A DNA stretch of 64,000 bases from Sphingopyxis sp. UBA6723 (GTDB lineage Bacteria; Pseudomonadota; Alphaproteobacteria; Sphingomonadales; Sphingomonadaceae), in the NCBI RefSeq assembly GCF_002454115.1, contig NZ_DKIH01000009.1, forward strand, positions 155,196 through 219,195. The letters run 5' to 3'. The translations under genes and the position numbers were made by a program. The notes below the pieces were generated by a model that saw only the letters and a program-made list of their open reading frames with translations, did not search any database and was not told the DNA's origin. Position 1 is the first letter of the stretch. Every line of letters starts with the position of its first letter. This document shows, one piece after another, positions 17,634-25,425 of this stretch.

Positions 17634-18797
17634 TTAATCGGCGCGAGAGCGGATCCAAAGCGGTTGCAACACCGCGACTCCGGCGCCCGGCCACAACCGT
17701 GCGGACAGCCATTCGATCGTATCGGCCTGCCGCAGATGGTCGGCGCCGGGTACCAGCGGCGACCAGAGCGGGGCAAACAGCAGGTCGGCATCACCCACCA
17801 GCCACGCCTCGCCCGCACCGATCCGGCATTGCGCAACGCGGCGATCGGCGAAGCTGCGACATGTCGGCGGCAGACGCTCGAATGCCCCAGCGCTCGACAG
17901 GCGCAGCCGCACACCGTCGACATCGACCGCCGACACATCCATGTCGTCGGTTGGTGCAGCGCCAAGCCTTACCCCCCAATGGTCGAGCAGCGGGGTGAGC
18001 AGGCTGGTGACCGGGGGATTGCGCGGATCGCCGAGCGGATGCGGCGCAGGCCAGCCCGACAGCGCATCGGCCAGCACCACCGCCTTGCCGCCACCGCGGA
18101 CAAAGGCGTCGATCGCCACCAGTTCCTGTGGCGCCAGCGCGCGCGGGTGCGCGATCAACAGCGCGCCGCCCGGCGGCGGCACCGCATCGATCAAACTATC
18201 GACCAGAGACACCTGCCCCATCGCCTCCAGCCGGACCAAAGCCGGATCATCGCCTGCCTTATCGGCAATGATCGCGGCGATGTCGCCACTGCCCGACCAG
18301 CGCAACGGCAGGCCGGTCAGCATCGTCGTCGCCGGAGCCCCAGCCGATGCCGTCGCGGGCCGATACAGCGATGCGAGCAGCATATGACTTGCCGCAAACC
18401 AGCCGATCACGAGCGCGAGCGCGGCAAGCCAAGCGAGGAACGTCCTTCGCGGACGCCATTGCACCAACCGGTCGGCGACATAAGCGGCCGCCGCGCCGGT
18501 CAGCAACGTAAGTCCCAATTGAAAGCTCGCCATGGATCCTGCGAGCACGACCCCAATCAGCGCTTGGGCCACCGCCAGACACACCAGCACAGCAATCACC
18601 GTGCGCCATCGCAGCGCAGCCCCCTCACCGCGATGCCAGAGCGCCAGAAGCAGCATCGGCAGCGCGATAATGGGCGCTGCCAGGGCGGGATCGATCCGGC
18701 CGAGCCATGCTTGCCCGCCGCCGATCCACGCCAGCAGCAATGTCAAGACTGCAATCGAAACAGCGCGCACCACCGGGCGCCGCGACAATATCGTCAC
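17634..18797 (-). CDS. GldG-like membrane protein (ABC-type auxiliary component?)
   Basis: The 387-residue product has several N-terminal hydrophobic segments (roughly residues 10-150) followed by a soluble domain with LLIAHPRALAPQELVAIDAFVRGGGKAVVLADALSGW. The latter resembles the glutamine-amidotransferase-like fold of GldG/DUF-type ABC transporter auxiliary proteins. The start overlaps nothing, but the upstream small gene ends only a few bases away (ATGA-type junction at 18794-18797), suggesting one operon. Substrate and role are unknown. The family call is inference from the motif PRALAPQELVAIDAFVRGGG. Confidence 0.6.
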   Translation of the reverse strand: MTILSRRPVVRAVSIAVLTLLLAWIGGGQAWLGRIDPALAAPIIALPMLLLALWHRGEGAALRWRTVIAVLVCLAVAQALIGVVLAGSMASFQLGLTLLTGAAAAYVADRLVQWRPRRTFLAWLAALALVIGWFAASHMLLASLYRPATASAGAPATTMLTGLPLRWSGSGDIAAIIADKAGDDPALVRLEAMGQVSLVDSLIDAVPPPGGALLIAHPRALAPQELVAIDAFVRGGGKAVVLADALSGWPAPHPLGDPRNPPVTSLLTPLLDHWGVRLGAAPTDDMDVSAVDVDGVRLRLSSAGAFERLPPTCRSFADRRVAQCRIGAGEAWLVGDADLLFAPLWSPLVPGADHLRQADTIEWLSARLWPGAGVAVLQPLWIRSRAD

Positions 18798-19183
18798 GGT
18801 GCCGATTTGCGCGCGCGCTGCAATTCAGGGTCGGGCTCAAGGTCGGGAACGGTCGCGGCCGAGGGCGCCGCCTGCGGCACCTTCACCGGTGTCTCGGCAT
18901 TTTCATCTTTCGACGAGGGGGAAACCGGCTGCACCCCCAGCTCTTCGAGCGGGGCGCCGCCCGTCTTGGCTTCGTCACCGGGCATCTTGACCTCAGTAGC
19001 AGTCGCTGCGTCGCTCTCGACATTTTCACGCGCGCGGTCGCCGATCAGCCCCGCCATGCCGACAAGTAGCAGCACCGTCAGCACCCCGGCGATGCCGATC
19101 TGCAACCGGCGCATCGTGTCGTTGACCGGCGTCGGCACCACCACCTTGGGCGGCGCATTCTTGTCGATCCGCATGTCGGTCAT
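18794..19183 (-). CDS. Small single-span membrane protein of unknown function
   Basis: The 129-residue product has a short cytoplasmic N-terminus, one membrane span (RRLQIGIAGVLTVLLLVGM, about residues 25-43) and a Pro/Glu/Ala-rich, acidic, probably disordered tail. I do not recognise a family. The ATG at 19183 overlaps the cysteine synthase stop (ATGA), and its own stop overlaps the start of the GldG-like gene, so all three are probably co-transcribed. Confidence 0.65.
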   Translation of the reverse strand: MTDMRIDKNAPPKVVVPTPVNDTMRRLQIGIAGVLTVLLLVGMAGLIGDRARENVESDAATATEVKMPGDEAKTGGAPLEELGVQPVSPSSKDENAETPVKVPQAAPSAATVPDLEPDPELQRARKSAP

Positions 19184-20172
19184 GCCACAACTCCCTCGCG
19201 CGTCTCCGCCAGGCCTTTGCTCGCCAACCATTCGGGATTGTAGAGTGTCGACAGATACCGAAACCCGCTGTCGCACAGGATGGTTGCGATGCGCTTGCCC
19301 GGTCCCAATTGCCGCGCCAGCGCCATGGCGCCCGCGACGTTGATCCCCGACGACAGACCCAGGCACAGCCCCTCCTCGTCGAGCAGCTGACGCACCACCT
19401 GCAAGCCTTCGGCATCCGAAATGCGGAACTGGGTGTCGATCGGCGCGCCGTCGAGGTTGGCGGTGATGCGGTTCTGGCCGATCCCCTCGGCGACGCTGCT
19501 GCCTTCGGCTTTCAATTCGCCGCATTGGTAATAATTATACAGCCCGGCGCCGTGCGGATCGGTCAGCGCAATGACGATGTCGGGATTATGCGCTTTCAGC
19601 CCCAGCCCGGTCCCGGCGATTGTGCCGCCAGTCCCCGCAGCGCAGGTAAAGCCGTCAATCCGCCCGTCCATCTGCTCCCAGATTTCCTCGGCGGTGCCCA
19701 TCACATGCGATTTGCGGTTGGCGATATTGTCGAACTGGTTGGCCCAGACCGCATTGTCGGTTTCCTCGGCGATGCGGCGCGAGGTGTGGACGAAATGGCC
19801 GGGGTTGGCGAAGGGCGCCGGCGGCACCAGCACCAGCTCGGCCCCCAGCGCGCGGATCGTCGCCATTTTCTCGGCGCTTTGGTTGTCAGGCATGACGATG
19901 ATCGTCCGATAGCCCAGCGCGTTGCCGACCAGCGCCAGCCCGATGCCAGTGTTGCCCGCCGTCCCCTCGACGATCGTGCCGCCGGGGCGCAGGGTGCCGT
20001 TCGCCTCTGCATCGCGCACGATGTAAAGCGCGGCGCGATCCTTCACCGATCCTCCGGGGTTGGCATATTCGCACTTGCCCCAGATTTCGCAGCCGGTGGC
20101 TTCGCTCGGCCCCTTCAGCAACACCAGCGGGGTGTTGCCGATCAGGTCGAGGCTGTTTGCAGCAATAGTCAT
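19180..20172 (-). CDS. cysK: Cysteine synthase (O-acetylserine sulfhydrylase)
   Basis: PLP enzyme that makes L-cysteine from O-acetylserine and sulfide. Seen: LIGNTPLVLL at the N-terminus, the PLP lysine in PGGSVKDRAAL (about residue 44), EGTAGNTGIGLALVG, and the C-terminal ILCDSGFRYLSTLYN. The 330 residues are normal for CysK/CysM-type enzymes. It is transcribed divergently from the TonB receptor at 20368. The exact paralogue (CysK, CysM or an A-type synthase) cannot be settled by eye. Confidence 0.92.
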   Translation of the reverse strand: MTIAANSLDLIGNTPLVLLKGPSEATGCEIWGKCEYANPGGSVKDRAALYIVRDAEANGTLRPGGTIVEGTAGNTGIGLALVGNALGYRTIIVMPDNQSAEKMATIRALGAELVLVPPAPFANPGHFVHTSRRIAEETDNAVWANQFDNIANRKSHVMGTAEEIWEQMDGRIDGFTCAAGTGGTIAGTGLGLKAHNPDIVIALTDPHGAGLYNYYQCGELKAEGSSVAEGIGQNRITANLDGAPIDTQFRISDAEGLQVVRQLLDEEGLCLGLSSGINVAGAMALARQLGPGKRIATILCDSGFRYLSTLYNPEWLASKGLAETREGVVA

Positions 20173-20305
20173 GCAGTTGATTTAGGGGCGTGCCGGGGTG
20201 GCCGCAAGACAGCATCGCTTGGCATCAGTGAGATCGCACTTTGTCGACCAACGACGCCGTGCTGCCGACAAACAGCCAAAAAATGCACGGTCAATGCTTG
20301 CGTTT

Positions 20306-20323
20306 GTGACAGTATAACATTAC
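20306..20323. promoter_or_regulatory. Zur-like box upstream of the TonB receptor
   Basis: GTGACAGTATAACATTAC is an imperfect dyad. Its right half TATAACATTAC closely resembles the half-site of Zur operators in proteobacteria, which are built around TATAACAT-type arms. It lies 45 bases upstream of the receptor start, in the 195-base divergent region shared with cysteine synthase. The remainder of that region (20173-20305) shows no other clear element. Zinc control is inference, supported by the receptor's His/Glu-rich loops. Confidence 0.5.
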
Positions 20324-20367
20324 TGACCCCGCGATATTCCCTCTCCAACGATCAGGATTTTTCTCCG

Positions 20368-22491
20368 ATGCGTCTGCTTTCCTCCGCCGGTTTCACGCTT
20401 GCCGCCATTCTCTCCACCCCGGCGATAGCGCAAGATCGTTCGACGTCGAATGGCGGCGACGACCTGCACACCGGCGATCCGATCATCGTCACCGCGCCTT
20501 ACGTCCGCAGCCTCGATATTCTTGGCAATGTCTCGGTGCTTGAGGGTGACGAGCTGGCGCGCGACATTCGCGGCCAGATCGGCGATACGCTGACCCGCCA
20601 GGCGGGTGTATCGGCCACCAGCTTTACCCCCGGCGCCTCGCGCCCCGTGCTGCGCGGCTTTTCGGGCGAACGCGTCCGCGTCCTGACCGACGGCATCGGA
20701 TCGATCGACGTGTCGAACACCTCGGCCGACCACGCGGTGACGATCGACCCGCTGACCGTCGAGCGGATCGAAATTCTGCGCGGCCCCGCGGTCCTGCTGT
20801 TCGGCAGCCAGGCGATCGGCGGCGCGGTCAACCTGTTCGACCGCCGCATCCCGCGCAAGGTGCCGACCGATCACATTCATATCGACGCGATCGGCGGGTA
20901 CGGCACCGCCGCAAACGATCGCAATGGCGGCGCATCGCTCGACGTCGCCCTAACCCCCAACATCGTCGCGCATGTCGACGGCAGCTGGCGCAAGACCGGC
21001 GACGTTCGATCGGGTGGCTTTGTCTATGCCCCTGGCCTTCGCGCCGAGCTGCTCGACCTTGCCGCCGAAGAAACCGAGGAAGGCAATGACGGCGAAGCCG
21101 CCGAACTGACCGAACAGGCGGGATCGCGCGGCAAAGTTGCCAATACCGCCAGTGAGACATGGACCGCGGCTGGCGGCCTGTCCTTGATCAACGACGGCGG
21201 CCAGCTTGGCATTTCCGTCAGCTATTATGACAGCAATTACGGCGTTCCCAGCCGCCCCGGCACCGAACATCATCACGAAGAAGGTGAGGAGGAAGGTGAA
21301 GAAGGCGAAGAAGAGGGCGAAGCGCCCGTCACCATCGGGCTGAAGCAATGGCGCGCCGACCTTCGCGGCGAAGTCGAATTGGGTGACGGCTTTTTCGACA
21401 AGCTGCGCATCCGGGCCGGGTTCGCCGATTACGAACATACCGAATTCGAAGGCGACGAGGTCGGGACCGTCTTTACCAACCAGGGTATCGAAGGCCGGCT
21501 TGAACTGGCGCAGAACGACCGTGGGGGCTGGCGCGGTGCCAGCGGCATCCAGTACAGCCACCGCGATTTTAACGCGATCGGTGCCGAAGCCTTTGTGCCG
21601 CGCAACCTGACCGACCAGTTTGCGCTGTTCACCTTGCAGGAATGGACGCTGGGGTCGCTTGGTATCGAAGCCGCCGCGCGGTACGAAAAGACCGATGTCC
21701 GCGCCCCCACGCTGGGCATCTCGCGCAATTTCAACTCTTTCTCGGGCGCGCTTGGCGCCAATTACGAGATCGGGGAGAGCGCGAAGATCGGCCTGTCGGT
21801 CGCCCGCGCCGTCCGCGCGCCGTCGGCCGAAGAACTGTTTTCGAACGGCCCGCACATCGCGACGCAATCGTTCGAAGTCGGCAATGTCGATTTGAAACGC
21901 GAAGCCAGCCGGGGCGCCGAAGCCTCGTTCAGGGTCAAGACCGACGCCTTTAGCTTGAGCCTCACCGGCTATTCCAACTGGTTCGACAATTTCATCTATT
22001 CCGAAGAAACCGGTGAAGAAGAGGATGACTTGCCCGTCTTCCAGTATTTCCAACGCGACGCCCGTGTGTGGGGCTTTGAGGCCGAGGCGAGCGCCCGACT
22101 GGCTCAGATCGGCGGCTTCAATATCGTCGGCGACGTCGTTGCCGACATGACGCGCGCCAAAATCAAGGGCGGCGACAATGTTCCCCGCATCCCAGCGATG
22201 CGGGTGCTGGGTGGGCTTGAAGCACAGGGCGAACGCATCGATGCCCGCGCCGAGGTCGAATGGACCGACGACCAGACCCGCATCGCGCCGTTTGAAACTG
22301 CCACCAAGGGCTTTACCTTGGTGAACGCGTCGATCAGTTGGCGGCCGCTGCCCGACACGAAGAACCTGACGCTGTCGCTGGCGGCGAACAATATCTTCGA
22401 CGTCGAAGCGCGGCGCCACGCCAGCTTTACAAAGGACTTTGTCCCGCTGGTCGGCCGCGACATCCGGATCACCGCGCGCGCGAGTTTCTGA
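20368..22491 (+). CDS. TonB-dependent outer membrane receptor, probably for zinc (ZnuD-like)
   Basis: Outer membrane beta-barrel with plug, energised by TonB. The 707-residue product has a signal peptide ending at AIAQ, a TonB-box-like PIIVTAP, the plug motifs RPVLRGFSGERVRVL and ILRGPAVLLFGSQAIGG, and a C-terminal Phe (ITARASF). Three acidic or His-rich loops stand out: about residues 234-247, EHHHEEGEEEGEEGEEEGE at about 300-318, and EETGEEEDDLP at about 546-556. His/Glu-rich extracellular loops are known from the zinc receptor ZnuD. A Zur-like site lies upstream. The substrate is inferred, not shown. Confidence 0.85.
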   Translation: MRLLSSAGFTLAAILSTPAIAQDRSTSNGGDDLHTGDPIIVTAPYVRSLDILGNVSVLEGDELARDIRGQIGDTLTRQAGVSATSFTPGASRPVLRGFSGERVRVLTDGIGSIDVSNTSADHAVTIDPLTVERIEILRGPAVLLFGSQAIGGAVNLFDRRIPRKVPTDHIHIDAIGGYGTAANDRNGGASLDVALTPNIVAHVDGSWRKTGDVRSGGFVYAPGLRAELLDLAAEETEEGNDGEAAELTEQAGSRGKVANTASETWTAAGGLSLINDGGQLGISVSYYDSNYGVPSRPGTEHHHEEGEEEGEEGEEEGEAPVTIGLKQWRADLRGEVELGDGFFDKLRIRAGFADYEHTEFEGDEVGTVFTNQGIEGRLELAQNDRGGWRGASGIQYSHRDFNAIGAEAFVPRNLTDQFALFTLQEWTLGSLGIEAAARYEKTDVRAPTLGISRNFNSFSGALGANYEIGESAKIGLSVARAVRAPSAEELFSNGPHIATQSFEVGNVDLKREASRGAEASFRVKTDAFSLSLTGYSNWFDNFIYSEETGEEEDDLPVFQYFQRDARVWGFEAEASARLAQIGGFNIVGDVVADMTRAKIKGGDNVPRIPAMRVLGGLEAQGERIDARAEVEWTDDQTRIAPFETATKGFTLVNASISWRPLPDTKNLTLSLAANNIFDVEARRHASFTKDFVPLVGRDIRITARASF

Positions 22492-22511
22492 GCACCAAAC
22501 CTAAAATCGCC

Positions 22512-22596
22512 TCGTCATTGCGAGGAGCGAAGCGACGCGGCAATCCAGAATAGGCATAAGCCGCCCTGAATTGCTTCGCTCCGCTCGCAATGACGA
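22512..22596. repeat. Palindromic repeat, family 2 (copy a)
   Basis: The left arm begins TCGTCATTGCGAGGAGCGAA and reaches CAATCCAG. The right arm returns as CTGAATTGCTTCGCTCC and CGCTCGCAATGACGA, about 85 bases overall. The same arms occur at 46061-46136. It lies between the convergent ends of the receptor and the secreted-protein gene and could act as a hairpin or terminator-like element. Confidence 0.85.
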
Positions 22597-22627
22597 GAGC
22601 GGCGGGAGCTATCTTCCCAACCGATTC

Positions 22628-23167
22628 TTAAAACGGCAATTGCTTGCGCTTGTTCCAGTAAATCGAGGTCGCCGCGGCATAGGCACCGACCTTTTCCCAC
22701 GCCGTACTATCGACTTTCTCGATATCGACGCCGCTGGCGATATAGGCTTGGACGATCTTCATGATCTGATCTTCGGACATATCGCTCGATAAATCGGGGT
22801 TGGCGCCCGCAGGTCCAAAATCGAGCGCCTTGTCGACGATTGCCGACGAGAGATTGAACTTGGCGATGTCACCAATCAGCCATTCGCGCGAAATGCGCGC
22901 AAGGCTGTATTCCAGATAGTCGGACTTCTGCGCTTCGGCGATGCCATGCTTTGTAACGCAGTCCTCGGTTATCGTCGCCAGCTGCTTGAACAGCGCTTCG
23001 CGTAAGGCGTCGTCGCCTCCGCCCGCCATCGCTGCACCGATGGACGCTTTGGCGTCCGCGGCAACCGCCGACACGGCGCAATCGAACTTCTCGCCTTCCT
23101 GCGCCGCGGCCCCAGCGGGCAGCGCCACCATCGCCAGCGCGGCGCTCGCGATCAAACCCTTCATCAT
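22628..23167 (-). CDS. Secreted protein of unknown function
   Basis: The 179-residue product starts with a classical signal peptide (about residues 1-22, hydrophobic, ending AGAAAQ) and is then mostly helical and charged. Two cysteines (in FDCAV and EDCVT) could form a disulfide in the periplasm. I recognise no family. It lies 34 bases downstream of the fabG stop on the same strand, so it may be read through from the fab genes. Confidence 0.7.
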   Translation of the reverse strand: MMKGLIASAALAMVALPAGAAAQEGEKFDCAVSAVAADAKASIGAAMAGGGDDALREALFKQLATITEDCVTKHGIAEAQKSDYLEYSLARISREWLIGDIAKFNLSSAIVDKALDFGPAGANPDLSSDMSEDQIMKIVQAYIASGVDIEKVDSTAWEKVGAYAAATSIYWNKRKQLPF

Positions 23168-23201
23168 CCCGATATTCCCTTCACTGTGACCGCGCGATCC
23201 A

Positions 23202-23942
23202 TCAGGACAGCATGGCCATGCCGCCGTTCACATGCAACGTCTGACCGGTGACATAACCGGCCTCCTTCGACGCCAGATAGACGACCGCCGCGGCGATATC
23301 GCCCCCCTCGCCCATCCGTCCCGCCGGAATGCGTTGGTTGAGCGCTTCTTTCTGCGCGTCGGGGAGGTCGTCGGTCATTGCGGTCGCGATAAACCCCGGT
23401 GCGACGCAGTTCGCGGTCACCCCGCGGCTCGCCAGTTCCTGCGCCAGCGCCTTGGTCATGCCGGTGACCCCCGCCTTCGACGCCGCATAATTGGCCTGCC
23501 CGGGATTGCCGGTGGCGCCGACGACGCTGGTGATCGAAATGATGCGCCCGAACCTCGCCTTCATCATCGGCTTGGCGGCAGCCCGGGCGAGGCGGAAATT
23601 GGCCTCCAGATTGATGCGGATGACATCCATCCACTCCTCGTCCTTCATCCGCATGATGAGGTTATCGCGCGTCACCCCGGCGTTGTTGACCAGAATATCG
23701 AGCTTGCCGAGTGCTTCGACCGCCGCCGGGACGAGCGCATCGACCGCCGCCGCATCGCCCAGATTGCAAGGCAACGCGACATGATCGCCGCCCAGCGCGT
23801 CGCGAAAGGCATTCAGCTTATCGGCATTGGACCCCGAAACCGCCAGCCGCGCCCCCTGCCCCGCCAGCGCCTGCGCAATCGCGGAGCCGATACCGCCCGA
23901 GGCGCCGGTAACAAGGGCCGTCATGCCGGTGAGATCGAACAT
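23202..23942 (-). CDS. fabG: 3-oxoacyl-ACP reductase FabG
   Basis: NADPH-dependent short-chain reductase of fatty acid elongation. The 246 residues show the nucleotide-binding GASGGIGSAIAQAL, NNAGVTRDNL, the catalytic Ser/Tyr/Lys with ISITSVVGATGNPGQ and YAASKAGVTGMTKAL, and the C-terminal HVNGGMAMLS. The ATG has an AAGGAAG Shine-Dalgarno. fabD lies upstream on the same strand, the usual fabD-fabG pairing, but here the two are split by the repeat-flanked GxxExxY gene. acpP does not follow. Confidence 0.96.
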   Translation of the reverse strand: MFDLTGMTALVTGASGGIGSAIAQALAGQGARLAVSGSNADKLNAFRDALGGDHVALPCNLGDAAAVDALVPAAVEALGKLDILVNNAGVTRDNLIMRMKDEEWMDVIRINLEANFRLARAAAKPMMKARFGRIISITSVVGATGNPGQANYAASKAGVTGMTKALAQELASRGVTANCVAPGFIATAMTDDLPDAQKEALNQRIPAGRMGEGGDIAAAVVYLASKEAGYVTGQTLHVNGGMAMLS

Positions 23943-23956
23943 CTGAGTTGCTTCCT

Positions 23957-24373
23957 TTATTGGTTCACGCGGAGACGCGGAGACGCGGAGGGTTTATGGT
24001 CGTTGACGATGCGCCGGACGCCCTCCTTGAGCGTGGCGCCGCCGAAGTTGACTAACAGGCCGACCGCTTGGCCGGTGAGGCGCAGATAGGTCAAGAGCTG
24101 TTTGCCATGCGCCGCATTGAGACGCTCCACAGACTTGATTTCGACGAGCAGCCGGTCGTCAACAAGAAGGTCGATACGGAACGCCGCTTCGAAGCGCATA
24201 TCTTCGAACTGAATATCGATCGGCTTTTGCCGATCGACCTTATAGCCCATCTGGATCAGCTTGCCCGCCAGTATCGTTTCGTGGACGCTTTCCAGCAGCC
24301 CGGGACCCAAATCCCGATGCACGCGGAGGGACAGATTCAGCACATCGCCGCTCACGACATCGATATCCTGCAC
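23957..24373 (-). CDS. GxxExxY-family protein (PD-(D/E)XK nuclease-like), inside an inverted-repeat module
   Basis: Small protein of the GxxExxY family, whose fold is assigned to the PD-(D/E)XK nuclease superfamily; its function is unknown. I chose the GTG at 24373 (138 residues) because it starts at the normal family N-terminus, and GGAGGGGGA from the flanking repeat sits 7 bases upstream as Shine-Dalgarno. The name motif reads GLLESVH, with His instead of Tyr. Nuclease-like residues are seen in FRIDLLVDD and LLVEIKSVE (D, then E-x-K). The last dozen codons (KPSASPRLRVNQ) are translated from the other repeat arm. An upstream TTG at 24430 also opens the frame. Confidence 0.8.
   Translation of the reverse strand: MQDIDVVSGDVLNLSLRVHRDLGPGLLESVHETILAGKLIQMGYKVDRQKPIDIQFEDMRFEAAFRIDLLVDDRLLVEIKSVERLNAAHGKQLLTYLRLTGQAVGLLVNFGGATLKEGVRRIVNDHKPSASPRLRVNQ
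23964..23990. repeat. Tandem-unit repeat, left arm of the GxxExxY module
   Basis: TTCACGCGGAGACGCGGAG continues with another ACGCGGAG unit, i.e. three 8-base ACGCGGAG units. It overlaps the 3' end of the GxxExxY gene and ends 22 bases from the fabG start. The right arm at 24378-24436 is its inverse. Confidence 0.85.
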
Positions 24374-24377
24374 AGTC

Positions 24378-24436
24378 CCCCTCCGCGTCTCCGCGTGAAC
24401 AAATTTTCTCTGCGATCTCTGCCTTCTCAACGCGAA
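24378..24436. repeat. Tandem-unit repeat, right arm of the GxxExxY module
   Basis: CCCTCCGCGTCTCCGCGTGA mirrors the left arm; after AACAAATT comes a second unit type, TCTCTGCGATCTCTGCC, reaching CGCGAATTG a few bases before the fabD stop. The order (ACGCGGAG units inside, CTCTGCGAT units outside) is the same as in the right arm at 60439-60512. Confidence 0.85.
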
Positions 24437-24440
24437 TTGT

Positions 24441-25379
24441 TTAAAGGATTTTGAGCAAAGCCTCGATGTCGTCCATCGAAATCACGCTGACCGTTTCGAC
24501 CTCCCCCGATGCGCTGCGCTTGACCATCGGCGATAGCACTTTGCCGCCGTATTCGACGAACTGCGTCACCCCGACGCCCTCCATCGCGCCGACGCTTTCG
24601 CGCCAGCGGACGCGGCCGGTGACTTGTTGCACCAGCAGGTCGCGGATTGTGTCGGCGTCGCTCACCGGGCTGGCAGTGACGTTGGCGACCACCGGGACCA
24701 GCGGCGCAGACGGCGGATTCGCGCCCAGCGCCTCGGCCATCGCATCGGCGGCGGGCTGCATCAGCGGGCAGTGGAAGGGCGCGGAGACGGGAAGCAGCAG
24801 TCCGCGCTTGATGCCATAATCTTTCACCAGCGCCACCGCGCGTTCGATCGCGCCCTTGTGGCCCGAGATCACGACCTGCGTCGGGTCATTATCGTTCGCG
24901 ACGGTGCAGATTTCACCCTCGGCCGCGGCATCGGCTAGCTTCTGCGCCGACTCGATATCGGCGCCGATCAAGGCCGCCATCGCTCCGACGCCAACCGGCA
25001 CCGCCGCCTGCATCGCCTGACCGCGCGTCTTGAGCAGGCGCGCCGTGGTCGCAAGGTCAAAGGCGCCCGCCGCGCAGAGCGCCGAATACTCGCCCAGGCT
25101 GTGACCCGCGACATAATCGGCCTTCGCCGCCAGCGTCACGCCACCTTCCTTCTCCAGCACGCGCAGCGTCGCGATCGCGTTCGCCATGATCGCGGGCTGG
25201 GCATTTTCGGTGAGCATCAGATCGTCCGCCAGCCCTTCGATCATCAGCCGGAACAGCTTCTGTCCCAGCGCGTCGTCGACCTCCTGAAACACCTCGCGCG
25301 CAACCGGCGATGCGTCGGACAGCGCCTTGCCCATGCCGACCGCCTGGCTGCCCTGACCCGGAAAAATGAATGCGCGCAT
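24441..25379 (-). CDS. fabD: Malonyl-CoA:ACP transacylase FabD
   Basis: Transfers malonyl from CoA to acyl carrier protein for fatty acid elongation. The 312 residues show FPGQGSQAVGMG at the N-terminus, the active-site serine in AGHSLGEYSALCAAG, and the catalytic histidine in VSAPFHCPLMQPA. The ATG at 25379 begins MRAFIFPG, the usual start; the longer open frame to 25700 is shadow. The GxxExxY module begins a few bases after its stop. Confidence 0.96.
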   Translation of the reverse strand: MRAFIFPGQGSQAVGMGKALSDASPVAREVFQEVDDALGQKLFRLMIEGLADDLMLTENAQPAIMANAIATLRVLEKEGGVTLAAKADYVAGHSLGEYSALCAAGAFDLATTARLLKTRGQAMQAAVPVGVGAMAALIGADIESAQKLADAAAEGEICTVANDNDPTQVVISGHKGAIERAVALVKDYGIKRGLLLPVSAPFHCPLMQPAADAMAEALGANPPSAPLVPVVANVTASPVSDADTIRDLLVQQVTGRVRWRESVGAMEGVGVTQFVEYGGKVLSPMVKRSASGEVETVSVISMDDIEALLKIL

Positions 25380-25425
25380 ATTGCGTCCCCTAGCGTGATT
25401 TTTGAGTTGGGCCGCGCCTATTCCC

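Noticed and set aside
17619..19343. Long plus-strand ORF over the GldG-like gene
   Set aside because: Low-complexity translation opposite a real gene with clear membrane segments; no coding signals of its own.
21265..21330. Frameshift or assembly error in the receptor because of the EEEG repeats
   Set aside because: The reading frame stays open on both sides and the C-terminal barrel strand is intact; acidic repeats are a normal feature of such receptors.
22512..22596. Intrinsic terminator after the zinc receptor
   Set aside because: Strong hairpin but no T run; the same sequence recurs at 46061, so it is better called a repeat.
23964..24436. CRISPR array candidate
   Set aside because: The units are 8-9 bases, contiguous and inverted between arms; there are no regular spacers of uniform length and no cas genes.
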